From positions 1 through 32,779 of the forward strand of contig JAKIVR010000017.1 of assembly GCA_022750455.1 (NCBI GenBank): a stretch of DNA of 32,779 nucleotides, read 5' to 3'. The DNA comes from Thermoplasmata archaeon. GTDB taxonomy: Archaea > Thermoplasmatota > Thermoplasmata > Lutacidiplasmatales > UBA184. The position numbers were made by a program, and so were the translations under genes. Positions 15,148 through 22,605 of this stretch are shown here, one piece after another; the first letter of the stretch is position 1; every line of letters begins with the position of its first letter. The notes beneath the pieces are model-generated. The model did not search any database and had not been told where the DNA came from. It was given only the letters and a program-made list of their open reading frames with translations.

Positions 15148-16350
15148 TTGGCCGGCCCGTTGCCCGAAAAGCGGAGCGTCCGGACGGCGACGGTCCGGGG
15201 CCGTCGTGTACTCCTTCGAGTGGATTTCAACGTCCCGATCGGGGCCGATGGGCTCGTGGCGGACCCCCACCGGATCCTCGAGGCGCTCTCGACCGTTCGT
15301 TGGCTCCAGGGGCAGGGGGCCCGGACGATCCTGCTCTCCCACTTTGGCCGACCGAAGGGACGACCCGATCCGCGGTTCTCCTTGCGACCGGTCGCCGCCG
15401 CGCTCTCTCGGTACCTGGGACAACCGGTGCCGCTCGCCCCCGATTGTGTGGGACCGACGGCGCGCGCCGCCGCCTCCGCCGTGGAGAACGGCGGCTGCGT
15501 CCTTCTGGAGAACCTGCGGTTCCACCCGGGAGAGGAGGCGAACGATCCCGCCTTCGCGGCCGAGCTCGCCAGCCTCGGGGAGCTGTTCGTCGAGGAGGCG
15601 TTCGGGGCGGTGCACCGGGCCCACGCCTCCACGGTCGGGATCCCCGAGAAGCTCCCCTCGTACGCCGGCCTGCTCGTCTCCCGGGAGATGGAGGAGCTCG
15701 GGCGGCTCGTCGAAGCTCCCGAACGGCCGTACGTGGCAATCGTGGGCGGGGCCAAGGTCGCCGACAAGCTGCCGTTCCTTGAAGGCCTCCTTGGTCGGAC
15801 GAATGCGATCTTGATCGGGGGCGCCCTCGCGTTTCCGTTCCTCGCCGCGGACGGCGTCGATCTCGGGGCCTCGTCGGTCGAGCCGGGGCTCGACGACGCG
15901 GTCCGAGCGTTCCGGGCGAAGGCGGAGTCCCTCGGGACCCGGATCGAGCTGCCCGTCGATTGGCTCACGGAACGGACCGAAGACGACGGCTCCTCGAGCG
16001 TCGTGCCCGCCCCCACGACGACCGTCCCCGCCGACTGCGTGGCCCGGGATATCGGGCCCCGGACCCGGGACCGGTTCTACGAGGTGATCAAGGATTCGAA
16101 GAGCGTCTTCTGGAACGGGCCGCTGGGGCTCGCCGAGGACCGCCGGTTCGCCGCCGGGACGCGCGAGGTCCTCGCCGGATTGGGCACGATCGCCGGCTAT
16201 CACGTCGCGGCGGGCGGGGACTCCGCGCGGGTCGCTTCGGACCTCGGGGTCGACGGCGCGTTCCAGTACATCTCTACCGGCGGCGGCGCCGCGCTCGAGT
16301 TCGTGGCGGGAGAGACGCTCCCGGGGCTCGCGGTCCTCCCCGACGCCTAG
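15148..16350 (+). CDS. pgk: Phosphoglycerate kinase, bacterial-type sequence
   Basis: Interconverts 1,3-bisphosphoglycerate/ADP and 3-phosphoglycerate/ATP in glycolysis and gluconeogenesis. The 400-residue protein has the two PGK lobes with RVDFNVP near 25-31, LLSHFGRPKGRPDPRFSL, LLENLRFHPGEEANDPAF, FGAVHRAHAST, IVGGAKVADKLPFLEGLL, VFWNGPLGLAE and ISTGGGAALEF. Substrate-binding Arg and His residues are all present. Wording such as SHFGRPKG..DPRFSL, EEANDP and HRAHAS follows bacterial rather than typical archaeal PGK. The family's usual VNDAFG is VEEAFG here. The start is a TTG (15148; an in-frame TTG at 15160 is equally possible), as no ATG or GTG precedes the conserved region. Its last 77 bases overlap the convergent cutA frame. 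Confidence 0.92.
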   Translation: MAGPLPEKRSVRTATVRGRRVLLRVDFNVPIGADGLVADPHRILEALSTVRWLQGQGARTILLSHFGRPKGRPDPRFSLRPVAAALSRYLGQPVPLAPDCVGPTARAAASAVENGGCVLLENLRFHPGEEANDPAFAAELASLGELFVEEAFGAVHRAHASTVGIPEKLPSYAGLLVSREMEELGRLVEAPERPYVAIVGGAKVADKLPFLEGLLGRTNAILIGGALAFPFLAADGVDLGASSVEPGLDDAVRAFRAKAESLGTRIELPVDWLTERTEDDGSSSVVPAPTTTVPADCVARDIGPRTRDRFYEVIKDSKSVFWNGPLGLAEDRRFAAGTREVLAGLGTIAGYHVAAGGDSARVASDLGVDGAFQYISTGGGAALEFVAGETLPGLAVLPDA

Positions 16351-16723
16351 GGGCGACCGGCCCCTCCCGGGAGGCGGGGTCGATCGCGGCCTGGAGCCAG
16401 TTCACGTACGGCTCGTGTACGCGCGGCACGTGGATCTCGTGGATGTCGGGCACGTCGTACGGGTGGTGCTTCGCCAGGTACGCGAACAGCGCCCCCAGCC
16501 GCTTGGGCGTGGTCTTCATCCACAACCCCTGCTCGGACGCCGTCTCGACCCGGCCCCGCCACCAGTAGGTGGAACGGATCGGGGAGATCTGGGCGCACGC
16601 CGCGAGCTGGCGCCGGACGACGGCGTCCGCCATCGCGACGGCGGTCGGTTCATCCGGCAGGGAGCAGAAGACGAGGCGCACGCGCCGGTCCGCCCCGGTT
16701 GGGTCGAGCGGGGGCGCCGTCAC
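16274..16723 (-). CDS. cutA: CutA1-like divalent cation tolerance protein
   Basis: Small trimeric PII-like-fold protein found in all domains; linked to copper tolerance in bacteria, with its molecular role unsettled. The conserved core is LVFCSLPDEPTAVAMADAVV, RQLAACAQISPIRSTYWWRG, and GLWMKTTPKRLGALFAYLAK, followed by HPYDVPDIHEIHV and YVNWL. The protein is 149 residues, longer than the usual 105-115. The extra part is a basic Arg/Pro tail after residue about 118 that reads through the end of the convergent pgk gene, so it may be incidental. The GTG start at 16721-16723 overlaps the stop of the polymerase subunit gene (GTGA), so cutA is the downstream partner in that operon. Confidence 0.87.
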   Translation of the reverse strand: MTAPPLDPTGADRRVRLVFCSLPDEPTAVAMADAVVRRQLAACAQISPIRSTYWWRGRVETASEQGLWMKTTPKRLGALFAYLAKHHPYDVPDIHEIHVPRVHEPYVNWLQAAIDPASREGPVAPRRRGGPRAPGASLPPRTRARRRRR

Positions 16724-18228
16724 GACAGCACGATCTCCTTCCCCCGACCGCTGAGGAAGTCGAGCGTGGCGACGCTCAGGTCGGTCAGGTCGACGATCGC
16801 GGAGCGGGCCGGGACGGGCGTAATGTTCCGCATCCTCTGGTAGCCGGTCTCTCCCTGCCACGTCGAGGCGTTCACCAGCAACGTCCCCCGGTACTGGTCG
16901 ACGCCGTAGGTGTGGGAGTGACCGGTGACGAGTATGTCGGGGACCGGATCGATGACCAGCCCGTCCCGGGGGAGGGGCGCGAGCGGCGTGCGCGACCCGT
17001 AGATCGGCGCGAGGTGGCGCATCGCCAACATCGTCTTCATTACCTCGGTCGGCCGCGAATAGCTCGCCCCGGGGAGCGCGGGGATCAGGTCATCGAAGCT
17101 CCGGCCATGGTACGCCTCGATCACCACGCCCCCCATGGCGAACGTCGAGGGGTTGCCGAGGACCCGGACGTTGGGGGGGAGCGACGTCGTGAGCTCGGTC
17201 GGGATCGCCGGCTGCGGTTCGGCGGGGCAGACCGCGTCGTGGTTCCCGGGCACGACCACGATCTCGAGCTCGGCGGGGAGCTCGCGGAGCCGTCGACCGA
17301 GCTCGGCGTACTGTTCCACGATGTCCCCGATCGCCAGGTCCCTCTCCTGATGGGGGTAGATGCCGATCCCGTCGACGAGGTCCCCGGCGATGACGACCTG
17401 CCGGATCTCGGAGGCGACGTCGGGGGCGACGTCCTGCCCCCGGAGGAACGCAAGGAGCCCGGCCCAGCTCTCGTCGAGGAACGACCGGCTGCCGATGTGA
17501 AGGTCGGAGAGGAGGAGCACCCGGTGCGGTCGGCCGGCGCGGTGGCGGGGCCGGTCCGTCGGCACATCCGGGCGCACGACCGACTTGGCGACGACCGACC
17601 GGTGGAGATCGGTCGGCACCCCCACGTGGATGCCGACGACCTCGTCGGGGATCCACGTCACCCGGGACGCCGGGATCTCGTCGGGTACGATGACCTCGGC
17701 CGCCCCGGTCTCGTCCTCGACGCTGAGGCGGAGCCCCCGGCGGCGCTGCAGCGGTCGCACCTCCCGCACCATGACGACGATCGAGGCGGCCCCGGGCCGC
17801 TGACGGAGGTCCCGGATCGGCGTCACGTTCGGCAGGTCCGGGCGGCCCCGGAGGAGCCGGCCCAGCGAGCGGTATCGCGCGGTGAACAGGCTTCCGTACG
17901 CCTCGAGCGGAGCCCGTCCGCCGGGGCCGGGGGCGAATCCCTCCGAGATCAGCGAGAACAACGGACCCTCGGAGAGGACCGATCCGGTCCGGGTCGGCTC
18001 GCCGGGCCCCGGCGAGGAGCGACCGGTCGGGGCGCTCGCCGACCCCGCGGGCGGGTGGAGCACCGTCTCGACGATGGAGAGGGTGACGAACATCTCCTCG
18101 GGGGGCATCCGCTCGACGACCATCCGGCAGGCGAGGAGCGGTTCGGGCGTCGAGCTGAGACGTTCCAGGGCGTCGGGCGAGACGAGACGGCGGTTCTCCG
18201 CAAAGTATCGGATGAGGTGCTCGTGCAT
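16720..18228 (-). CDS. polB: DNA polymerase D (PolII) small subunit DP1, 3'-5' exonuclease
   Basis: Small subunit of the archaeal family D replicative polymerase, carrying the Mre11-like proofreading nuclease. The 502-residue protein has an N-terminal helical region, a low-complexity Pro/Gly/Ser linker near 60-82, an OB-fold at about 135-225 (ASIVVMVREV, LSVEDETGAAEVIVPDEI), and the calcineurin-type phosphoesterase. Its metal motifs are SDLHIGS at 241-247, AGDLVDG at 281-287, PGNHDAV at 327-333, AYHGRSFDD near 372-380 and TGHSHTYG at 435-442. All expected metal ligands are present, so the nuclease should be active. The large subunit DP2 is not in the window. The ATG at 18226-18228 begins the typical LIRYFAENRRLVSPDAL. 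Confidence 0.95.
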   Translation of the reverse strand: MHEHLIRYFAENRRLVSPDALERLSSTPEPLLACRMVVERMPPEEMFVTLSIVETVLHPPAGSASAPTGRSSPGPGEPTRTGSVLSEGPLFSLISEGFAPGPGGRAPLEAYGSLFTARYRSLGRLLRGRPDLPNVTPIRDLRQRPGAASIVVMVREVRPLQRRRGLRLSVEDETGAAEVIVPDEIPASRVTWIPDEVVGIHVGVPTDLHRSVVAKSVVRPDVPTDRPRHRAGRPHRVLLLSDLHIGSRSFLDESWAGLLAFLRGQDVAPDVASEIRQVVIAGDLVDGIGIYPHQERDLAIGDIVEQYAELGRRLRELPAELEIVVVPGNHDAVCPAEPQPAIPTELTTSLPPNVRVLGNPSTFAMGGVVIEAYHGRSFDDLIPALPGASYSRPTEVMKTMLAMRHLAPIYGSRTPLAPLPRDGLVIDPVPDILVTGHSHTYGVDQYRGTLLVNASTWQGETGYQRMRNITPVPARSAIVDLTDLSVATLDFLSGRGKEIVLS

Positions 18229-18344
18229 CGCCGAAACCCTCCCCCGGTGACGCCGGGCGCACCGACACGAAGCGGGAGACGACGCGGAACTCGGCGCCCT
18301 ATTTCAGATGGGTGGCGCCGCTCGGCCGACGCGCCGGGACGGGC

Positions 18345-19022
18345 CTAGGAGCGGTACGATTCCTTGGCGTACGACGCGCCTTTCGGGTACTTCTCGCGGA
18401 GGTGCATGATGAGCGACTCCGGCGAGTTGTTCACGTGGGCGGAGTACCAGGCGACGACGACGTCCTTCAACGCCCGGTGCAGGTCGCGGACGTTGATGGA
18501 GTTCTCCGGGGCCTCGTAGACCACGGCCTGGCTCATCATCCGCATCCAGCCGGTGTACCGGTGGTACGATTCGCCATCGCACCACTCGAAAATGCCGCGG
18601 AAGTGGGGATGTCCCTCGGCGGTCTGGTAGTACCAGAAGCGGAGCGTGAAGCCGACCCAGCCCTGGCTGCGGTCCCGCAGCTCGATCGTCTTGACCGCGC
18701 TGAAGTCGAACGTCTCCTTGAACGTCCACTGGTGCGGATAGTCGACGAACGTCGCGAACAGCGTCTGGGACGGTTCCACGGTCAGGTGGAGGGCGGAGTC
18801 CTCGAACTGGTTGTGGATCTCCCAGACGTCCTGGAGGATCCGGCGGTTCAGGCCGGCGCGGCGCGAAAGGTCCTCGCCGGGGCGCTCGGTGACGGACTTC
18901 TGCGTCCGGGTGAGCTCGGCCTTGAGGGAGGCCACGAAATCGTCCTCCGGGAGGGCTTCGAAGGAGGGCTCAGGCTCGTTCGAGGGCGGAGGTGCCGGGC
19001 GGACTGTACGGCGTCGGGCCAT
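18345..19022 (-). CDS. Conserved-looking hypothetical protein, 225 residues
   Basis: I do not recognise this family. The N-terminal ~35 residues are basic and proline-rich (MARRRTVRPAPPPSNEPEPS). A helical stretch follows with LKAELTRTQKSV and LNRRILQDVWEIHNQFEDSA. From about 90 on, a compact domain rich in Trp, Tyr and Phe appears to hold beta strands (LRFWYYQTAEGHPHFRGIF, EWCDGESYHRYTGWMRMMSQ). A helical C-terminus follows (LHRALKDVVVAWYSAH). No signal peptide or membrane segment is seen, so it should be cytosolic. The ATG at 19022 has a TATA-like box about 35 bases upstream, giving a very short leader. It lies between the polymerase D subunit gene (116 bases downstream) and divergent dnaG, which hints at a role near replication without proving it. 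Confidence 0.8.
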   Translation of the reverse strand: MARRRTVRPAPPPSNEPEPSFEALPEDDFVASLKAELTRTQKSVTERPGEDLSRRAGLNRRILQDVWEIHNQFEDSALHLTVEPSQTLFATFVDYPHQWTFKETFDFSAVKTIELRDRSQGWVGFTLRFWYYQTAEGHPHFRGIFEWCDGESYHRYTGWMRMMSQAVVYEAPENSINVRDLHRALKDVVVAWYSAHVNNSPESLIMHLREKYPKGASYAKESYRS

Positions 19023-19053
19023 GGAACAACCTAGGCGCGCGTAGCGGTGGGCG

Positions 19054-19061
19054 ATAATAAG
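19054..19061 (-). promoter_or_regulatory. TATA-like box for the 225-residue hypothetical gene
   Basis: On the minus strand this reads CTTATTAT, an AT-rich island 32-39 bases upstream of the ATG at 19022. The spacing predicts a leader of only a few bases. Confidence 0.55.
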
Positions 19062-19168
19062 ACGTTCGTCGGTTCTGTCTCGACCGGAGCGCGCAGGACC
19101 GTCGAGGCGGCTCCGTGGCTCCTTACCTCGACCCGCCGTCAGAGAGGACATTTCAGGTTCGCTCTCGC

Positions 19169-19176
19169 TTAAATAG
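19169..19176 (+). promoter_or_regulatory. TATA box of the dnaG leader transcript
   Basis: TTAAATAG lies within the near-palindrome CGCT-TAAAT-AGCG. Transcription should start near 19198-19202, about 200 bases before dnaG. No other TATA-like sequence lies closer to dnaG, so this is the probable promoter of dnaG and the Lon-like gene. Confidence 0.65.
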
Positions 19177-19197
19177 CGGAACGGCATAGATTGGTCG

Positions 19198-19404
19198 GAC
19201 TGACCTTGACGACGAAGGAGGCGGATGCCTCGCGTCGCACGCGATTCATGAACCGACGATCCTTGCTTACCCAGAGATTCGTTCGCGCTTCACGAGACGA
19301 CGTGCCACTGCGCGATCGCGTCCTCTGATTTTTGCGCTGGGGTTGGCACCCCGGGACCACACCGGTCCCGCCAATCAACCAACAACCAAAGGAGAACAAT
19401 ACAC
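19198..19404 (+). promoter_or_regulatory. Long dnaG leader with two upstream ORFs and two hairpins
   Basis: The stretch between the probable transcription start and dnaG is unusually long for this genome. It holds a strong Shine-Dalgarno (AAGGAGG, 19215-19221) before an 8-codon ORF at 19225-19251. That ORF's stop overlaps the ATG of a 26-codon ORF at 19248-19328. A T-run follows (19329-19333). Then come two hairpins: GGGGT/ACCCC at 19339-19352 with a four-base loop, and GGGACC/GGTCCC at 19353-19369 with a five-base loop. The last 35 bases are A/C-rich and unstructured and contain the dnaG AAAGGAG. It could be an attenuator-type leader, or a short ncRNA ending at the T-run. Confidence 0.45.
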
Positions 19405-20736
19405 ATGAGCAACGACCCAACCGCCGCCAAATACCTGATCCGGGCCCGAATCACCGCCGACGGTGTGATCGACAAACCCGACGTCGTCGGAGCCGTCTTC
19501 GGGCAGACCGAAGGACTTCTCGGAGACGAACTCGACCTGAGAGACCTCCAGAAATCCGGCCGTGTCGGCCGCATCGAAGTGGAGATCGACTCGAAGAAGG
19601 GGAAGACCGAAGGCGAGGTGCAGATCCCCTCCTCGCTCGACCAGGTCGAGACCGCGATCCTCGCCTCCGGACTCGAGACCGTCGACCGGATCGGCCCCTG
19701 CCGGGCCAAGATCGAGGTCACCGGTGTCGAGGATATCCGTGTCGCGAAACGCCAGAAGATCGTCGAGCGCGCGAAGGCGATCCTGAGCCACATCCAGGAG
19801 GACTCGAAGGGCGTCGGCATCGACATCGCCGAGGCCGTCCGCAAGTCCGTCCAGGTCGAGGAGATCACCACCTACGGGCCCGAGCACCTGCCCGCGGGAC
19901 CGAACGTCGACGGCGCGGACGCGCTGATCGTCGTCGAGGGACGCTCCGACGTGCTGAACCTGCTGCGCTGCGGGATCAAGAACTCCATCGCGGTCGAAGG
20001 GACGAGCGTCCCGCAGACGGTGAAGGACCTCTCGCGGGGCAAGACCGTCACCGTCTTCACCGACGGGGACCGGGCGGGCGAACTGATCCTGCGGGAGATG
20101 CTCCAGACGATGGACATCGACTTCGTGGCCCGGGCGCCGCGGGGATCCGAGGTGGAGGAGCTCACCCAGAAGCAGCTCCTCAAGTGCCTGAGGAACAAGA
20201 TCCCGATCAACCAGTTCCTCGAGATGAGCGGGCTCGAGTCGACGGGCGCGAGCCGCCCGCCGGTCCCCGAGGACCGCTCCGAGGGGGGAGGCGGAGGGGG
20301 CGGCGGTCCGCCGCCCCGCCGCGATGACCGGGAGCGCGGGCGCGACCGGGACCAGCACGATCGGGGCCCGCCCCCGGCCGGCGTGCCGCTGCCGCCCCCG
20401 CCGCCCCCCGCGGCGGCCGCGACGTTGCCGCCCCGCATCGCCGGCTATTTCACCATGCTCGGGGGGATCGAGAACACGGCGCGCTCCCTCTTCCTGGGCG
20501 CGGACGACGCGGTGCTCGTCGACATCCCCGTGAAGGAGATGATCGACCGGCTCGCGACGATCGATGGCTCGGTCAAGACGCTCGTCTTCGACGGCGTGGT
20601 GAGCCAGCGGCTCCTCGACGTCGCGCAGGAGAAGGGGCTCGAGACGGTCGTCGGCAACCGCCTCGGAGCGGTCGGAAAGATCCCGGAGACGGTGCGCGTC
20701 CTCACCCGCGCGGATGTGGGCCCGTCGCCCCGCTAG
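19405..20736 (+). CDS. dnaG: Archaeal DnaG-type primase / exosome-associated protein
   Basis: Archaeal DnaG of 443 residues. In archaea it is a TOPRIM-domain primase homologue and a stable partner of the RNA exosome, binding poly(A) RNA. The N-terminal domain starts with KYLIRARITADGVIDKPDVV and ELDLRDLQKSGRVGRIEVE. The TOPRIM core has IVVEGRSDVLNLLRCG at 175-190 and VFTDGDRAGE at 217-226, with the acidic metal-binding residues intact. Residues about 290-340 form a long Gly run, then Arg/Asp and Pro-rich sequence, far more extended than usual. The C-terminal domain follows from about 342 (RIAGYFTMLGGIENTARSLF). An AAAGGAG 11 bases before the ATG fixes the start. The Lon-like gene follows after 34 bases. 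Confidence 0.95.
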   Translation: MSNDPTAAKYLIRARITADGVIDKPDVVGAVFGQTEGLLGDELDLRDLQKSGRVGRIEVEIDSKKGKTEGEVQIPSSLDQVETAILASGLETVDRIGPCRAKIEVTGVEDIRVAKRQKIVERAKAILSHIQEDSKGVGIDIAEAVRKSVQVEEITTYGPEHLPAGPNVDGADALIVVEGRSDVLNLLRCGIKNSIAVEGTSVPQTVKDLSRGKTVTVFTDGDRAGELILREMLQTMDIDFVARAPRGSEVEELTQKQLLKCLRNKIPINQFLEMSGLESTGASRPPVPEDRSEGGGGGGGGPPPRRDDRERGRDRDQHDRGPPPAGVPLPPPPPPAAAATLPPRIAGYFTMLGGIENTARSLFLGADDAVLVDIPVKEMIDRLATIDGSVKTLVFDGVVSQRLLDVAQEKGLETVVGNRLGAVGKIPETVRVLTRADVGPSPR

Positions 20737-20770
20737 GGCTTCATCCGTACCGGCGCCGTAGGAGCGGCGG

Positions 20771-22330
20771 ATGACGATCGGCGAGACGCCCTCGGCCGCC
20801 GGGAGGCGCCCTCCCGGACCCGCGTCCCTCCGCGAGGTCACGACCTCCGACGAGATCCCGATCCCTTCCGACCCGCTCGACCGGGTCATCGGACAGGAGA
20901 AGGCGGTGGAGATCGCCCGGATCGCGGCGTACCAGCGCCGCCACCTGCTCCTCGTCGGCCCCCCCGGGATTGGCAAGTCGATGACGGCCCAGGCGCTCGC
21001 GCTGCACCTGGAGCGACCCCACTCCGAGATCCGGGTCGTCCACAACCCCGAGAATCCCGAGCGGCCCTCCATCGAGGTCCTCGCCCGGGAAGAGGTGCTC
21101 CACGAGCGGGAGGCCGCGAGGACCACCGAAGGGGTGGTCATCGATGCGAAGGAGGCGCCCGCCTCCGTCGCCGAGCGGCTCGGGTACCGTTGCGCGCGGT
21201 GTTCCTTCTACTCGACTCCGGCCGACCGGTACTGCCCGAGCTGTGGCAACACCAAGCAGCTCCTCCCCGGAGCCCCGAACAGTGGGAACCCGTTCCGGGA
21301 CCTCGTCGGCGGGATCCTCGAGCTGACGGTCAGCCCCGGCGGCAATCCACAGGAGTCGGTCCGTACGACCCGTCTGAAGGACGGGGTGGAAGAGGTGGTC
21401 GCGTACGAACGAGCGGGCGACCGGATCCGTGTGCTCGACCAGCGCTCCTTGGAGCGCCGACGTCAGCAGCAGCGGGAGAGCCCCCACAAGGTCCTCGTGA
21501 AGATCGACCGAAACACGTTCGTGATGGCGACGGGGGCGAGCGAGACGGAGTTGTTGGGCGACGTGCGGCACGATCCGTACGGCGGCCATCCTCAACTCGG
21601 CACCCTTCCGTTCGAACGCGTGATCCCCGGGGCGATCCACGAGGCGCACGAGGGCGTCCTCTTTCTCGACGAGCTCCCCCATCTTGGCTCGTTGCAACGG
21701 TTCATCCTCACGGCGATGCAGGAGAAGCGGTTCCCGATCTCCGGGCGAAATCCCCAATCCGGCGGGGCGAGCGTGCGGGTCGACAGTGTACCGTGCGACT
21801 TCCTCCTCGTCGCCGCCTGCAACATCCAGGACATCCAGCAGGTCCTCTCGCCCCTCCGATCCAGGATCGCAGGGGGCGGGTACGAAGTGCTTCTCGACAC
21901 GGCGATGCCGGACACGGAGCGGAACCAGCTGCGATTCGCCCAGTTCGTCGCGCAGGAGATCGCGACCGACGGTCGGCTCCGGCCCGCGACCCGCGAAGCG
22001 ATCGTCGAACTGCTGATCGAGTCCCGTCGCCGTGCCGAGCGGATCGATGGCCGTCGGAATGCGCTCACGCTCCGTCTGCGTGAAATGGGAGGACTCATCC
22101 GAACCGCCGGCGATCTCGCCACGATCTCGGGGAGCCAGCACCTCGAGGCGGCCCACGTCAAGCAGGCCCTCGACCGGGCGCGCTCCATCGAGGAACAGAT
22201 CCGGGACGCCTACGGCTCGTTCCAGGGGGGCATGCAGAAGGACGTCACCGAGGCCCAACGCCAGAGCATGGGGTACTACACCTGGAATGAGAACCGAGAC
22301 CCGTCGCGCTATCCGGGCGGCTACGGCTGA
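20771..22330 (+). CDS. LonB-like AAA+ ATPase lacking the protease domain, with a zinc-ribbon insertion
   Basis: The 519-residue protein resembles the ATPase half of archaeal LonB. DRVIGQEKAVEIARIAA is at 37-53, Walker A GPPGIGKS at 63-70, Walker B VLFLDELPHL at 296-305, and an arginine-containing LSPLRSRI segment follows. The C-terminal small AAA domain includes TLRLREMGGLIRTAGDLATI. Two departures stand out. Where LonB has transmembrane helices between Walker A and B, this protein has a CxxC...CxxC zinc ribbon (Cys141, 144, 155, 158) and no hydrophobic segment. The S16 protease domain with its Ser-Lys dyad is missing; the protein ends in a Tyr/Gly/Asn-rich tail. It may be a remodelling ATPase rather than a protease. 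The start ATG follows GGAG, in an apparent operon with dnaG. Confidence 0.85.
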   Translation: MTIGETPSAAGRRPPGPASLREVTTSDEIPIPSDPLDRVIGQEKAVEIARIAAYQRRHLLLVGPPGIGKSMTAQALALHLERPHSEIRVVHNPENPERPSIEVLAREEVLHEREAARTTEGVVIDAKEAPASVAERLGYRCARCSFYSTPADRYCPSCGNTKQLLPGAPNSGNPFRDLVGGILELTVSPGGNPQESVRTTRLKDGVEEVVAYERAGDRIRVLDQRSLERRRQQQRESPHKVLVKIDRNTFVMATGASETELLGDVRHDPYGGHPQLGTLPFERVIPGAIHEAHEGVLFLDELPHLGSLQRFILTAMQEKRFPISGRNPQSGGASVRVDSVPCDFLLVAACNIQDIQQVLSPLRSRIAGGGYEVLLDTAMPDTERNQLRFAQFVAQEIATDGRLRPATREAIVELLIESRRRAERIDGRRNALTLRLREMGGLIRTAGDLATISGSQHLEAAHVKQALDRARSIEEQIRDAYGSFQGGMQKDVTEAQRQSMGYYTWNENRDPSRYPGGYG

Positions 22331-22350
22331 CAGGTCGTGAGAGCAACCCC

Positions 22351-22355
22351 TTAAA
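22351..22355 (+). promoter_or_regulatory. TATA-like element of the tRNA-Val gene
   Basis: TTAAA lies inside CCCCTTAAAGGGG, about 29 bases before the first tRNA base, the normal archaeal spacing. The flanking C and G runs form a small palindrome that could also act as a weak terminator for the preceding gene. Confidence 0.5.
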
Positions 22356-22381
22356 GGGGGCCGACCGTGGCCGCGGTCGCT

Positions 22382-22454
22382 GGGCGCGTGGTCTAGTGGT
22401 CATGACGTCACCCTGACATGGTGAAGATCGCCAGTTCGAATCTGGCCGCGCCCA
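22382..22454 (+). tRNA. tRNA-Val (anticodon GAC)
   Basis: A full cloverleaf can be drawn. The acceptor stem is GGGCGCG with CGCGCCC, the D arm covers 22391-22406, and the anticodon stem is TCACC/GGTGA with loop CTGACAT, giving anticodon GAC. The variable loop is AGATC, the T arm is GCCAG-TTCGAAT-CTGGC, and the discriminator base is A. All stems are complete. The 3' CCA is not encoded (ACCT follows). No intron is present. Confidence 0.96.
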
Positions 22455-22572
22455 CCTCGCGGGAGAAGGAGCGGGGAGATCGATCGGTTCGAACGTCCGA
22501 GCTCGCCCGGCCGGTGTCGAGCCTCGGGCCCGCGGGGACGGAGCCGGGGAGGAATGACTCGCCGATGCCAGC

Positions 22573-22578
22573 ATTTAT
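22573..22578 (+). promoter_or_regulatory. TATA-like box before the membrane-anchored surface protein
   Basis: ATTTAT is centred about 30 bases before the ATG at 22606. No Shine-Dalgarno precedes that ATG, so a leaderless transcript is likely. Confidence 0.45.
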
Positions 22579-22605
22579 CGAGTAAGCCGCCGTATTGCGT
22601 ACTCC

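Noticed and set aside
20290-20420. Frameshift or assembly error within dnaG at the long Gly/Pro low-complexity region
   Set aside because: The reading frame is continuous and the conserved C-terminal domain resumes in frame after it, so it is an extended linker.
19375-21141. 588-codon minus-strand open frame opposite dnaG and the Lon-like gene
   Set aside because: No family features; it is the antisense of well-supported genes in high-GC DNA.
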